The notes beneath the pieces are model-generated. The model was not told the origin of the DNA, ran no database searches, and was given only the letters and a program-made list of their open reading frames with translations. Positions 35,446 through 43,271 of a DNA stretch of 64,000 nt are shown piece after piece; the stretch's first letter is position 1; every line of letters begins with the position of its first letter. The stretch is from QVMM01 sp047030855. Lineage in GTDB: Bacteria; Bacteroidota; Bacteroidia; Bacteroidales; Dysgonomonadaceae. Made by a program: the position numbers and the translations under genes. The DNA lies in the NCBI GenBank assembly GCA_047030855.1, contig JBKYIJ010000008.1:372001-436000 (forward strand), given 5' to 3'.

Positions 35446-35517
35446 TAGCATGACCGGGAATCGAACCCGGATCTAAAGTTTAGGAAACTTCTATTCTATC
35501 CATTGAACTATCACGCC
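35446..35517 (-). tRNA. tRNA-Arg (anticodon CCT)
   Basis: 72 nt on the minus strand. The acceptor stem GGCGTGA/TCATGCT is closed with G-T wobbles at the first and fourth pairs. The anticodon arm GAAGT-TTCCTAA-ACTTT presents CCT, and the T arm is CCGGG-TTCGATT-CCCGG. CCA is not encoded. It reads AGG codons. The gene borders the island with two broken integrases, so its 3' end was probably the attachment site. Confidence 0.95.
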
Positions 35518-35529
35518 AAAATGCAGTCA

Positions 35530-35560
35530 CAAAAGTAACAGTTTTTTATATAACAGCAAA
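35530..35560 (-). promoter_or_regulatory. Promoter of tRNA-Arg
   Basis: TTTG (35557-35560), 19 bases, TACTTTTG (35530-35537) on the minus strand, about 12 bp upstream of the mature tRNA. Confidence 0.65.
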
Positions 35561-35562
35561 GC

Positions 35563-36867
35563 TTATTTATATTTGAACCATTTATATAATTCCTTTACGC
35601 TGGGTTTCTTTCCGTACATGAGTATTCCGACACGGTAAATCTTTGCGGCAAACCTTATGGTTACAAAGACAGACAGATAAAGCACCACCAAAGAAACAAG
35701 AATTTCCCACAACGGAATATCAGCAGGAACACGTACCATCATTACAATAGGAGACGTGAACGGAATAAACGAGCACCAAAATGCCAATGGTCCGTCAGGA
35801 TTCTGTACGCTGTACATTCCCACCATAAGAGAGAATATGAAAACGATCGTTATCGGCATAACAAACTGCTGGGTATCCTGCGAATTATCAACAGCCGAAG
35901 CAAACATCGCGAACAAAGATGCATAAATGAGGTATCCGCCAATGAAAAACAGGATGAAGAACAATAATATACTCCCCCAATCAATTGTCGGCAGCAAAGT
36001 CATATAAGACTGAATATCATGTGAGCCGATATCGGCTGATCCTGCACCCATAGCTTCGGGAGAAAACATAAGTCCTTGTATCACGAATAGTATTCCTCCA
36101 AGGCATATCCAGATGAACAGTTGCACAAATCCTGTTAAACCTATGCCTATTATTTTTCCCATCATCAGATCGAAAGGACGAACCGATGATATCATTACTT
36201 CTACTATCCTGTTCGTTTTTTCTTCAATAACTCCCTGCATCACCATCGCACCGTATGTCAGAATAAAGATGTACATGAGCATAACCATAGCAAAGCCTAT
36301 GCCCGCAGCGAGCTCTACCGACATTTCTTTTTCTTTGCCCGTCTCGTCCCATCTTATGGTGTTAACCGAAATATCGCTTTTCGATTCAAGTATATTCTGA
36401 ATGCCTTGCACCACCTCCTTATCGACTGAAAGACTGCTGGTATATGACTCTAATCTGTATTCTCTCGACGTTTCGCTTAGCGTATGATTTATATAGGTAA
36501 GCAAGTCCATCGGAACCTGTTTTTCCGAATATATCGTAGCCGCTTTCGGATTCTCGGTAAGATTTGATTTGATCTCCAACAAGGCGAACATCTCTCCTCC
36601 CGCCTGCGGACGGCTATCCTGTCCGCTATTTACTTTCATCGCCTCAAACTGATAATTGCCGGATGACTGAAAGTGTGATGCGTAGATTCCCGTATGATCG
36701 AGGACCACAACCTTTTTTACTTCCGAATCCTTGATCTGTGCCAAGAGAAGAGGTATAAAGACAAAGCCTGCGAAAAGGAACGGCGTCAGAATTGTCGTCA
36801 GGATAAAAGCTTTTTTCTTTACCCGTGAAAAAAACTCCCTTTGTATAATCAGTCCCAGTGCTTTCAT
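35563..36867 (-). CDS. ABC-2 type transporter permease (NatB-like)
   Basis: A 434-residue permease. One N-terminal membrane helix (about 20-42), a large extracytoplasmic domain (about 45-185), then a block of about five helices (about 190-415) typical of ABC-2/NatB exporters, with the EEKTNRIVEVMISSVRPFDLMMGKIIG coupling segment near residue 216 (shown here in two halves by its start EEKTNRIVEV). Such exporters pump out Na+, drugs or lipids. It starts 5 bp after the ATPase stop, so the two form one operon. If the ATPase frameshift is real, the transporter is probably dead. Confidence 0.87.
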   Translation of the reverse strand: MKALGLIIQREFFSRVKKKAFILTTILTPFLFAGFVFIPLLLAQIKDSEVKKVVVLDHTGIYASHFQSSGNYQFEAMKVNSGQDSRPQAGGEMFALLEIKSNLTENPKAATIYSEKQVPMDLLTYINHTLSETSREYRLESYTSSLSVDKEVVQGIQNILESKSDISVNTIRWDETGKEKEMSVELAAGIGFAMVMLMYIFILTYGAMVMQGVIEEKTNRIVEVMISSVRPFDLMMGKIIGIGLTGFVQLFIWICLGGILFVIQGLMFSPEAMGAGSADIGSHDIQSYMTLLPTIDWGSILLFFILFFIGGYLIYASLFAMFASAVDNSQDTQQFVMPITIVFIFSLMVGMYSVQNPDGPLAFWCSFIPFTSPIVMMVRVPADIPLWEILVSLVVLYLSVFVTIRFAAKIYRVGILMYGKKPSVKELYKWFKYK

Positions 36868-36872
36868 CTTGC

Positions 36873-37782
36873 TTATGCTTTATTAGTAACGGTTTGAATA
36901 AAAATATCGTTCATAGATGACATTTCTTCTTCCAAAGATATTATTTCGTATTTTTCGAGAATGCTTCTCAATATTTCAGACGTAGAAACGCGATCAGCTT
37001 TTTGAATCCGTACAACGGTGGAATCCTTTTCTTTTGTTTCGGACACAACGGAAAACAAAGGAGAAACTTCAGAAAATTCCTGAGCAGATATTTTCAACAC
37101 CAAGATATTACTCTTATAAGTATTTTTTATTTCCGAAACGTTGCCCTGTAATACCACTTGCGATTTATTGATTAAAGATATTTCGTCACAAAGGGCTTCA
37201 ACCGATTCCATATTATGGGTAGACAGAATAATAGTTTTACCCTGCTCTTTCAGTTCAAGTATCTCATTCTTCAACAGTTCTGCATTAACAGGATCGAAAC
37301 CGCTGAACGGTTCATCCAATATAAGAAGATCAGGATTGTGTATGACGGTTGTGATAAACTGTACTTTCTGCTGCATTCCCTTCGACAATTCCTCCACTTT
37401 TTTCGATGTCCATGATTGAATGCCAAACTTTTTGAACCAGTAGTTAAGCCTCTCCTGCGCTTCTTTTTTTCGACAAACCTTTCAGCCGCGCTAAAAAAAG
37501 AGCCTGTTCCCCTACTTTCATTTTCTTATAAAGTCCGCGCTCTTCAGGCAAATACCCGATATTATAAATATCTTTCGATTCGGACGGTCGCCCATCGACC
37601 AATACTATTCCGCTGTCGGGAGCCGTAATTCGGTTAATAATCCTGATGAGGGTTGTTTTTCCCGCACCGTTAGGACCTAACAGCCCGTATATACAACCTT
37701 TAGGCACCTGAATGCTTACATCATTCAAAGCCCTATACGCGCCATACTGTTTTACTATATTTTTGGCTTCAAGATAAAGCAT
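36873..37782 (-). pseudogene. ABC transporter ATPase with a +1 frameshift in an A7 run
   Basis: Two frames form one ATPase. 37444-37782 encodes residues 1-112 with Walker A LLGPNGAGKTTLIRI and a Q-loop YLPEERGLYKK. 36873-37397 encodes the signature (ELSKGMQQKVQFITT), Walker B LLILDEPFSGFD and the H-loop. Removing one A from the run of seven at 37464-37470 joins them with KKEAQERLNYWFKKFGIQ, which is normal for the family. The insertion is either a mutation, a phase-variable tract or a base-calling error. Start ATG 37782 places Walker A at the usual distance. Confidence 0.88.
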
Positions 37783-37894
37783 TGTTTTTCTTAATATTGG
37801 TTTTCGGCACAAATGTATAAAAAAAGATACACTTATTACGCGTTGATATTGTGTATAATAATTGACACTTATCAACAAATAATAACGAAAACAC

Positions 37895-37924
37895 TTGCTT
37901 TATAAATAAAAAAACATAACTTTG
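37895..37924 (+). promoter_or_regulatory. Promoter of tRNA-Lys
   Basis: TTG (37895-37897), 19 bases, TAACTTTG (37917-37924), about 30 bp upstream of the mature tRNA. Confidence 0.65.
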
Positions 37925-37955
37925 CACTCGCTTTTACAAAAAGCAATATTAAGGA

Positions 37956-38028
37956 GATTCGCTAGCTCAGCAGGTAGAGCACATCCCTTTTAAGGATGGG
38001 GTCCTGGGTTCGAGCCCCAGGCGGATCA
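37956..38028 (+). tRNA. tRNA-Lys (anticodon TTT)
   Basis: 73 nt. The acceptor GATTCGC/GCGGATC has one T-G wobble. The D arm GCTC-AGCAGGTA-GAGC, anticodon arm with loop CTTTTAA, and T arm CTGGG-TTCGAGC-CCCAG are all present. CCA is not encoded. A phage-like remnant starts right behind its 3' end. Confidence 0.96.
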
Positions 38029-38033
38029 CAAAA

Positions 38034-38052
38034 AATCCCAGCGGGATCACGA
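38034..38052 (+). repeat. Imperfect copy of a tRNA 3' end, possible attachment-site scar
   Basis: AATCCCAGCGGGATCACGA starts 6 nt after tRNA-Lys and looks like the 3' T-stem and acceptor of a tRNA; it agrees with the tRNA-Lys 3' end (CCCCAGGCGGATCAC) at most positions. A copy of a tRNA end is what a tRNA-targeting phage leaves behind. The mismatches make this tentative. Confidence 0.35.
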
Positions 38053-38067
38053 CAAAAAAAGAAAATA

Positions 38068-38105
38068 GAGTTGTAAATCAAGCATTTACAACTCTTGTTT
38101 TTTTA
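38068..38105 (+). terminator. Terminator behind tRNA-Lys
   Basis: GAGTTGTAAAT and ATTTACAACTC form a perfect stem with a short loop, followed by TTG and a long T tract. Confidence 0.88.
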
Positions 38106-38390
38106 GGTGGTTAAAAAAGTGGTTAATAAAATAAGGTTGAACGCACTTTTATAATAGACTAACTATACTATTCTATAATACATATATTTTTACTTAAAAC
38201 ACTATTTTTCATTCTCGATTTTAACATCTTTACTCTTTCTTCAATTAGAAAATTTAAGCTTCAAAACATTAAAATTTTATATATAAATAAAGTTATTCAA
38301 ATAATGATTGAGTTATTTTTGAACATATGCAGCTTTTTTCATTAATTTACATCTAATAATAGAAACCTAATGTCTAATAAATTTTATCGT
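38106..38390. other. AT-rich gap before the lipoprotein gene
   Basis: Very AT-rich, with a GTGGTTAA direct repeat at about 38108 and 38119. No gene or RNA is recognised. It probably contains the promoter of the lipoprotein gene. Confidence 0.4.
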
Positions 38391-38825
38391 ATGAAATATA
38401 TCTATATAATTTTTCTATTCATCATATCATTATTCTCATTTGCATCTTGTGATGATGAAACAGAACAGGGGAAAAAAGAAGAAACTTTTATAAAGATTAA
38501 TGTTTCTTACAAAACAAATACAGATTCCGAAATTCATCCAGATGTAAATGCAAATGTTTATATATATTATGACATTGACACATCACTTCTTATGAATTGT
38601 ACATATGAAGGAAATGGTAAAATTATTTTATCAGATGGAAAAGTGTTATTGCCAGATTCACAAGCTAAAACTAATAATGAAGGAATAACAATTATTGATC
38701 CTTTAAGGCTTGATACTTATATTACTGTAATAATTGAAGGAAATCATTATACAGGGCATCTTACAGGAACAACAGTTCATTTGAAAAATAATGTTACTTG
38801 TTCATTCCTTTTTAATCCTACATAA
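38391..38825 (+). CDS. Small lipoprotein of unknown function in the tRNA-Lys island
   Basis: A 144-residue lipoprotein with signal MKYIYIIFLFIISLFSFASC (lipidated Cys20). An acidic linker is followed by a beta-rich domain that looks like one immunoglobulin- or transthyretin-type sandwich (YKTNTDSEIHPDVNANVYIY, later GITIIDPLRLDTYITVIIEG). Family not recognised. The internal ATG 38391 fits the signal better than 38370. Codon use is more AT-rich than in the core genes, consistent with transferred DNA. It converges on the chimeric ORF and overlaps it by 8 bp. Confidence 0.6.
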   Translation: MKYIYIIFLFIISLFSFASCDDETEQGKKEETFIKINVSYKTNTDSEIHPDVNANVYIYYDIDTSLLMNCTYEGNGKIILSDGKVLLPDSQAKTNNEGITIIDPLRLDTYITVIIEGNHYTGHLTGTTVHLKNNVTCSFLFNPT

Positions 38826-40323
38826 GACTACACTTGTGTTTGATAATAAAAATATCCGGAAGATTTGTCTTCCGGATATTTTTTATCTGACTTTTTTTAG
38901 GTGCAATATAGATTCTAAAATGACCACCAACATATCTTGTGTTAAACCCTGCGGGTTCTCCGAAATAATCATAATTTGATCTGCTTCCTCTTGTATAGGA
39001 TAATGTCAAATCTTTGTTATAAAGAATATCGTCATAAAAATTAACGATAACTTCTCCTAATTCATCATTTCCATTTGTTTTACTTACAGTAAAAGAAACA
39101 GTTTGAGTAGTTTTCGCACTACTTCCGAATTTTAAGCCATATTTTACTGTTTCTCCGAAGCCAATATCATAACCAAAATTAGCTGCAAACTCACATGCAG
39201 TTTTTGTTGTTTGAGATGTAGTTATTTGTTCATCAATCTCCTCAACAGCAATTCTTATTGAAATAGCATAATTTTCCAGATTCCAATCAATTAACGGAAC
39301 AGATAATCTCGCTCTTTTGAATTTAAGTCCGTCATATTCATAATGAGCAGTTTTTATGTCTCCGGGTATATATTTCCAATTTGCTTCAAATAAATCTTGA
39401 GGTTTCAGTTCTTGTTCCTGTTCTATCTCGACTTTGTACAAATCACCGTTTAGATTGTCATGTACTAAGTAACGTTCCCTGCTTTCTTTCTTCCATACTT
39501 CAATTACCCTGCATCGTGTTTCATCATCAGGAACAAAAAAGCTGCGGTTTTTATGCGTATTATCTTCCGATAGGTTTTTAAGATATGATACTGCCCTTTC
39601 TTTTGTGCATCCGTTGTATATCTCTCGTAGCCGTAAAGCCTTTTCTTTTGAGCCATCCGAAAACTGTTGCAGTACATCATACAGTCCAATATCGTGTATT
39701 TCGCCTATCAAATGACAATCCCAATGGCGGGGATCTTCCATGTGGTTATCAAAGAACACACGATTGTAATTGACAATGTCAGTCCATACCTCTTTTTTAT
39801 TGTTCCTGAAGCTGTAAGTAGTTTTAAAAAAAGCTGCACCCGATATTAAGAAATATTCAAGGTTTCGCCTGTCAAGTTCCCAAAGTTTATTGAGTTGATA
39901 ACTGTATTGCAACGTAGAGGACATCATTTCTCCCTTTGTCTGTTTATCCCTGTCCCTCGACACACATACAGGCTCGGTCTGTTGGTTGGAGAACACCCCT
40001 AAAACAGAACGCACGATGCCACGAATACGATTGTTTTTTAAGGGTACGTTCCCTTGATTCTTGATGTGTTCTTCTTCCGTTATATATCCGCAGCCGTTAG
40101 GATTCTTTATTTTATCCCCCCATTGATTACCGAATGTATAACGCTCGTTTCGTCTGGCTTCTTCCCGAAATTCATCTAACGAAGTCCATGCGATATATGC
40201 CTCATGCAATACATCATTATTCTTGTCAAAATCCTTTAATCGCCTTACTGTATCTATCTTTTTCTTTTCCTTACGGCTGCCGTATAGCCTTACAGATAGT
40301 TTCGGATTCGCTGTTCTTGTCAT
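38818..40323 (-). pseudogene. Chimeric ORF: phage portal N-terminus fused to a secreted beta-protein C-terminus
   Basis: 501 residues in two unrelated parts. Residues 1 to about 305 resemble a P22-type portal protein: EFREEARRNERYTFGNQWGD, NNRIRGIVRSVLGVFSNQQT, and RCRVIEVWKKESRERYLVHD. From about 310 to 478 the sequence is beta-strand-rich, with alternating Thr/hydrophobic patterns (TTSQTTKTACEFAANFGYDI) and aromatic repeats, like a secreted or pore-forming-type protein. A portal would continue differently. The last 22 residues are encoded by a terminator hairpin. I read it as a deletion fusion inside a dying prophage. Portal similarity is fairly clear; the pore-former idea is weak. Confidence 0.55.
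38848..38885. terminator. Strong terminator, read through by the chimeric ORF
   Basis: AAAAATATCCGGAAGA and TCTTCCGGATATTTTTT pair perfectly. It closes the lipoprotein gene from the + side. On the minus strand the chimeric ORF runs through it, which suggests that its natural stop was lost. Confidence 0.85.
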
Positions 40324-40403
40324 ATTAACCGATATTTTCAGCTAATAAACTATATGCGAATAACTTATTAATTCCTTAGTGAAAAAAACGATTCCTATGT
40401 CAA

Positions 40404-40436
40404 TAAAAAAGCCGGACATCTTAATATCCGGCTTTC
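40404..40436 (-). terminator. Terminator of hicAB
   Basis: On the minus strand AAAGCCGGA and TCCGGCTTT pair around a 10-base loop and are followed by a T tract, 23 bp after the hicB stop. Confidence 0.8.
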
Positions 40437-40458
40437 CTATTTTATAGCTAATAAATTT

Positions 40459-40833
40459 TTAAGCAGTTTCTAACTTCTCTAATCCTGTTTTCAAAGATTC
40501 ATTCATTATCTTATCGAAAGAATATCCGCTACGTTTCATTGTATTTAATATTTTCTTTCTCAATGCAGAATTAATATGACTGAATACTCCATCATACGAT
40601 TTTTGTAATGGTAGATGATTAGTTTCGCAAGTTTCAATATATTCTTTAATCATTGATATAAAATTCTGTTCAAGTTCTTTTTCATCCTCTCCCTCATAAA
40701 GAATAGTGGCTTTTATTCCCTGCACTTGTCCGAAATAGCATTTATCCTCTTTACTGTATTCAATAGAGCCTACCCAATCTTTATAAAAAAGTTGGCTACT
40801 CCCTGTTGTCCTATTTTTAGTCGTTTTTTTCAT
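40459..40833 (-). CDS. hicB: HicB-family antitoxin
   Basis: A 124-residue HicB protein. The N-terminal RNase H-like fold reads WVGSIEYSKEDKCYFGQVQG and later ATILYEGEDEKELEQNFISM. The C-terminal part (about 90-124) is a ribbon-helix-helix-type DNA-binding segment: LRKKILNTMKRSGYSFDKIM. It should bind and block HicA and repress the operon. It starts 17 bp inside the end of hicA, so translation is coupled. Confidence 0.85.
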   Translation of the reverse strand: MKKTTKNRTTGSSQLFYKDWVGSIEYSKEDKCYFGQVQGIKATILYEGEDEKELEQNFISMIKEYIETCETNHLPLQKSYDGVFSHINSALRKKILNTMKRSGYSFDKIMNESLKTGLEKLETA

Positions 40834-41122
40834 TTTCCTCTTTCTTTTTAGTTGGTTTCACTAATTCAAAACCGCAGCCAATTAAAGTTTGATAAACATT
40901 TTTAAGCACATACATCTTTATAATGTTACTTGGGTGTGGCTTATGGAACATGATTAAATTTTCTGGAAAATCATTATTCATAAATTTCACCGCTGATCCT
41001 GTCGTCTTTCCTGTCGCTAATTCATAAAACTTGAATATCCCTAAAAGTTTTACAAGTTCATCATAAGTAAAGTCTTTTGGAAAACTTAAAAATCGGGATA
41101 TTAATTTATCGTTCTTACTCAT
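40817..41122 (-). CDS. hicA: HicA-family toxin
   Basis: A 101-residue HicA-type mRNA interferase: DFTYDELVKLLGIFKFYELA near residues 17-36, GKTTGSAVKFMNNDFPENLI near 38-57, then MFHKPHPSNIIKMYVLKNV with the candidate catalytic His residues, and a Lys/Glu-rich tail. It cleaves mRNA when not bound by HicB. Toxin before antitoxin with overlap is the normal hicAB order. Upstream it overlaps an 88-residue frame by 8 bp, so the operon may have three genes. Confidence 0.82.
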   Translation of the reverse strand: MSKNDKLISRFLSFPKDFTYDELVKLLGIFKFYELATGKTTGSAVKFMNNDFPENLIMFHKPHPSNIIKMYVLKNVYQTLIGCGFELVKPTKKKEENEKND

Positions 41123-41382
41123 GCTCTATACAAAGATAATTATTTTGTTGCGACAAATATAACTTATTAACATTACATAACTCTGCCAATTCCTGCATCC
41201 GTTTCTCAAACGAGTCGATATTTTTTTTGATAAACGCTTGGATTCTCATTATACTCCGGTGTACGCAGTTCATATATCGGCTTGCCGTTCTCATCCTGTC
41301 CTACCAATTCATACCATGCTTTACTGACTGTCAATAAGCCTGTCTTGTCTTTTCGTGCGATTCTCAATATCATTTGGTGCAT
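41115..41382 (-). pseudogene. Frameshifted 88-residue ORF overlapping hicA
   Basis: From ATG 41382 the frame reads MHQMILRIARKDKTGLLTVS, a middle with WYELVGQDENGKPIYELRTP, and stops after a run of eight A. Removing one A from that run (41221-41228) lets it continue through IDSFEKRMQELAELCNVNKL and end with a stop that overlaps the hicA start by 8 bp. The joined product is compact, with a helical C-terminal part. I recognise no family. It may be the first gene of a three-gene hicAB operon or an unrelated phage gene. Confidence 0.45.
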
Positions 41383-41398
41383 CTGGTTTAAAGTTGCC

Positions 41399-41515
41399 CG
41401 CGTTTGTAACAGTTATGTCTTATCCGATATTCCGGCAGGACAATACAACCCGGACAAAGGTACAGATAAAACAGCCATAGCAGGTCCGAAAGAAGTAAAA
41501 GCCACGGTTAAATAA
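41399..41515 (+). pseudogene. C-terminal scrap of an unidentified gene
   Basis: A frame on the + strand without a believable start ends with SDIPAGQYNPDKGTDKTAIA and GPKEVKATVK. Its composition is protein-like, and a perfect terminator follows at 41538. It looks like the 3' end of a lost gene, perhaps structural phage protein; the identity is unknown. Confidence 0.35.
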
Positions 41516-41537
41516 CAACTTATTAAATATTCTGATT

Positions 41538-41571
41538 ACGGCAGGGAATAATTATTTTCCTGCCGTTTTTT
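41538..41571 (+). terminator. Terminator at the end of the tRNA-Lys island
   Basis: ACGGCAGG and CCTGCCGT pair around an AT-rich loop, followed by six T. Confidence 0.82.
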
Positions 41572-41644
41572 ATACGAAACTGTCTTTCATAGCAACCCAT
41601 CCGTGATATTTTGGGCGTTCGGACATTCTCTTTCTCAATTCCAT
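41570..41644 (-). CDS. Possible 24-residue peptide
   Basis: ATG 41644 opens MELRKRMSERPKYHGWVAMK plus four residues and stops just before the terminator. It lies 18 bp downstream of the YqaA-like gene. It could be a micro-gene or the end of a lost ORF; there is no other support. Confidence 0.2.
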   Translation of the reverse strand: MELRKRMSERPKYHGWVAMKDSFV

Positions 41645-41662
41645 ATTTCCATTGACGAAACC

Positions 41663-42124
41663 TTAGAATAATCTGATTAAATCTATGCCTTTCAATGTCA
41701 GAAAAATGATAACGACATAGCGGCAGAATTTCCCCGCAAACAAACTTACATTGACAATCAATACGTTAGCACGTATATATCCCAATGCAATCACCATAAT
41801 ATTGCCGACTATGGGTATCCACGAAAAGAATGCCATCGCAGCCCCTTTTCCCTGCAACCATTGCTGCATCTGTTCTATTTTTTCCCGCTTTATTTTGGAA
41901 TGCTTTTCAATCCATTCTATTTTCCCAAGTTTTCCCAAATAATAACAGGTCATGCCTCCAAGCCAATTGGCCGTGGATGCCACTATAAGGCATATACGCC
42001 AATCCAAGCCTGCAGCGACAAGTGCTATCAACAGTATATCGGAACTGAATGGAATGATCGTGGCAGAAATAAAACAGGCTATAAACAGCCCCAGATATCC
42101 GTATGTGGCCAATGTTTCAATCAT
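41663..42124 (-). CDS. YqaA-family inner-membrane protein (VTT/DedA-like)
   Basis: A 153-residue protein of the YqaA branch of the DedA/VTT superfamily: a start with LATYGYLGLFIACFISATII, re-entrant-like GGMTCYYLGKLGK near 56-68, and WIPIVGNIMVIALGYIRANV near 102-121. Proteins of this superfamily act in membrane lipid flipping or homeostasis. It is the last of a three-gene run with a metallophosphoesterase and cardiolipin synthase (gaps of 2 and 5 bp), which supports a role in membrane lipids. Confidence 0.87.
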   Translation of the reverse strand: MIETLATYGYLGLFIACFISATIIPFSSDILLIALVAAGLDWRICLIVASTANWLGGMTCYYLGKLGKIEWIEKHSKIKREKIEQMQQWLQGKGAAMAFFSWIPIVGNIMVIALGYIRANVLIVNVSLFAGKFCRYVVIIFLTLKGIDLIRLF

Positions 42125-42126
42125 AT

Positions 42127-43266
42127 TCAGTCTGCAGAGGTAAATTCAACATCGACTACCAACAATTCGGATTGCGTTCCGATTCTGTACTGTGATCCGC
42201 CAATTCCTAATCCCGAAGAAATAAAAATATGAGTATTGTCTTTTTTCATATATCCGCAAGAAAGTTCATATAACAACTTGGCGACATAATTTACAGGAAA
42301 AACCTGTCCGTCATGTACATGTCCGTAGAAAGCCACGTCTACATTATTCTCAATTTCTTCTTCAAGATTATTCGGCTGATGGTTCAATACGATTATAGGC
42401 AGCCGTTTATCTATTCCTTTTATTATCTCTTTCAAAGGCTTTCTGGGCGATTTACGATCTTCCCTTCCTACCAGATAGAAAAAGTCCGCTATTTTTACGA
42501 CAGAATCCTGTAAGATAGTTATTCCCGTATCTTCTTTCAGCCATTTTATTTTTCTTTCGCTGTCGGCATAATGTTCATGATTGCCAAGGCAGGCATATAC
42601 GCCATACGGTGCTTTTAATCTTTTAAACTCTTTGTCCATCTCCTGTTCCAATAAAGGTCTGAGATCATAATCGACAATATCTCCCGCTATGAGAATAATG
42701 TCAGGTTTCTGATCCATTATTTTATCTACATATATTTTCAGGAAATCCTTATCGTTCAGATAACCTATGTGCAGATCGGAAGCTTCGACAATTCGCAGCT
42801 TTTTTAAATAAGCAGCGGAATTGTTTACAACTATCTTTTTTTCAACTACGGAGGGATGTGAAAAGTGATAATATCCGAAACACATTATCAGAGAGACCGC
42901 CAATATCGAAAAAATATAATAAATCCGCCTTATCCTGATTTTCCGCTTTTGAGATTCTTTTTTTGCCTTATTTCTATTTATAATATAACACGCCAATTTC
43001 CCGACATCGTATATCAATAATAGTAATGTCATATAAAATATGAATAAAGCCCATGAGGTACCGATGGCAATTATTATACGAAAGACATCGGAAGGAAGTT
43101 CCATGCCAAACGTAAATCCTACGATATAGACTATAAACTCAAATACAAACAATCCGAGAAAAAGAGCTTTATATATTTTTCTGTCAGGCAAAACTTTCCA
43201 GCCTCGCCAGAAGACGTAAAGATTGAGCAATATATGAACCAACAGTGCTTGGTAAAATAATTTCAT
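42127..43266 (-). CDS. Membrane-anchored metallophosphoesterase (YkuE-like)
   Basis: A 379-residue protein. About four membrane helices fill residues 1-135. The soluble domain carries the calcineurin-like metal motifs ASDLHIGYL, IAGDIVD, LGNHEHY, VLNHQP and YGHVHDGQ. Relatives hydrolyse phospholipid head groups or nucleotides at the membrane. It sits between the cardiolipin synthase and YqaA genes in one operon; a phospholipid substrate is a context-based guess. Confidence 0.87.
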   Translation of the reverse strand: MKLFYQALLVHILLNLYVFWRGWKVLPDRKIYKALFLGLFVFEFIVYIVGFTFGMELPSDVFRIIIAIGTSWALFIFYMTLLLLIYDVGKLACYIINRNKAKKESQKRKIRIRRIYYIFSILAVSLIMCFGYYHFSHPSVVEKKIVVNNSAAYLKKLRIVEASDLHIGYLNDKDFLKIYVDKIMDQKPDIILIAGDIVDYDLRPLLEQEMDKEFKRLKAPYGVYACLGNHEHYADSERKIKWLKEDTGITILQDSVVKIADFFYLVGREDRKSPRKPLKEIIKGIDKRLPIIVLNHQPNNLEEEIENNVDVAFYGHVHDGQVFPVNYVAKLLYELSCGYMKKDNTHIFISSGLGIGGSQYRIGTQSELLVVDVEFTSAD

Positions 43267-43271
43267 AACAA

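Noticed and set aside
36873..37782. Programmed ribosomal frameshift in the ABC ATPase
   Set aside because: The A7 run is not in the A_AAA_AAG phase used for -1 slippage, and a +1 shift would be needed. No stimulating structure is evident, so mutation or base-calling error is simpler.
41131..41161. TATCTTTG and TATATTTG as promoters of hicA
   Set aside because: Neither has a TTTG/TTG at the right distance, and both lie inside the overlapping upstream frame; they may be chance matches in AT-rich DNA.
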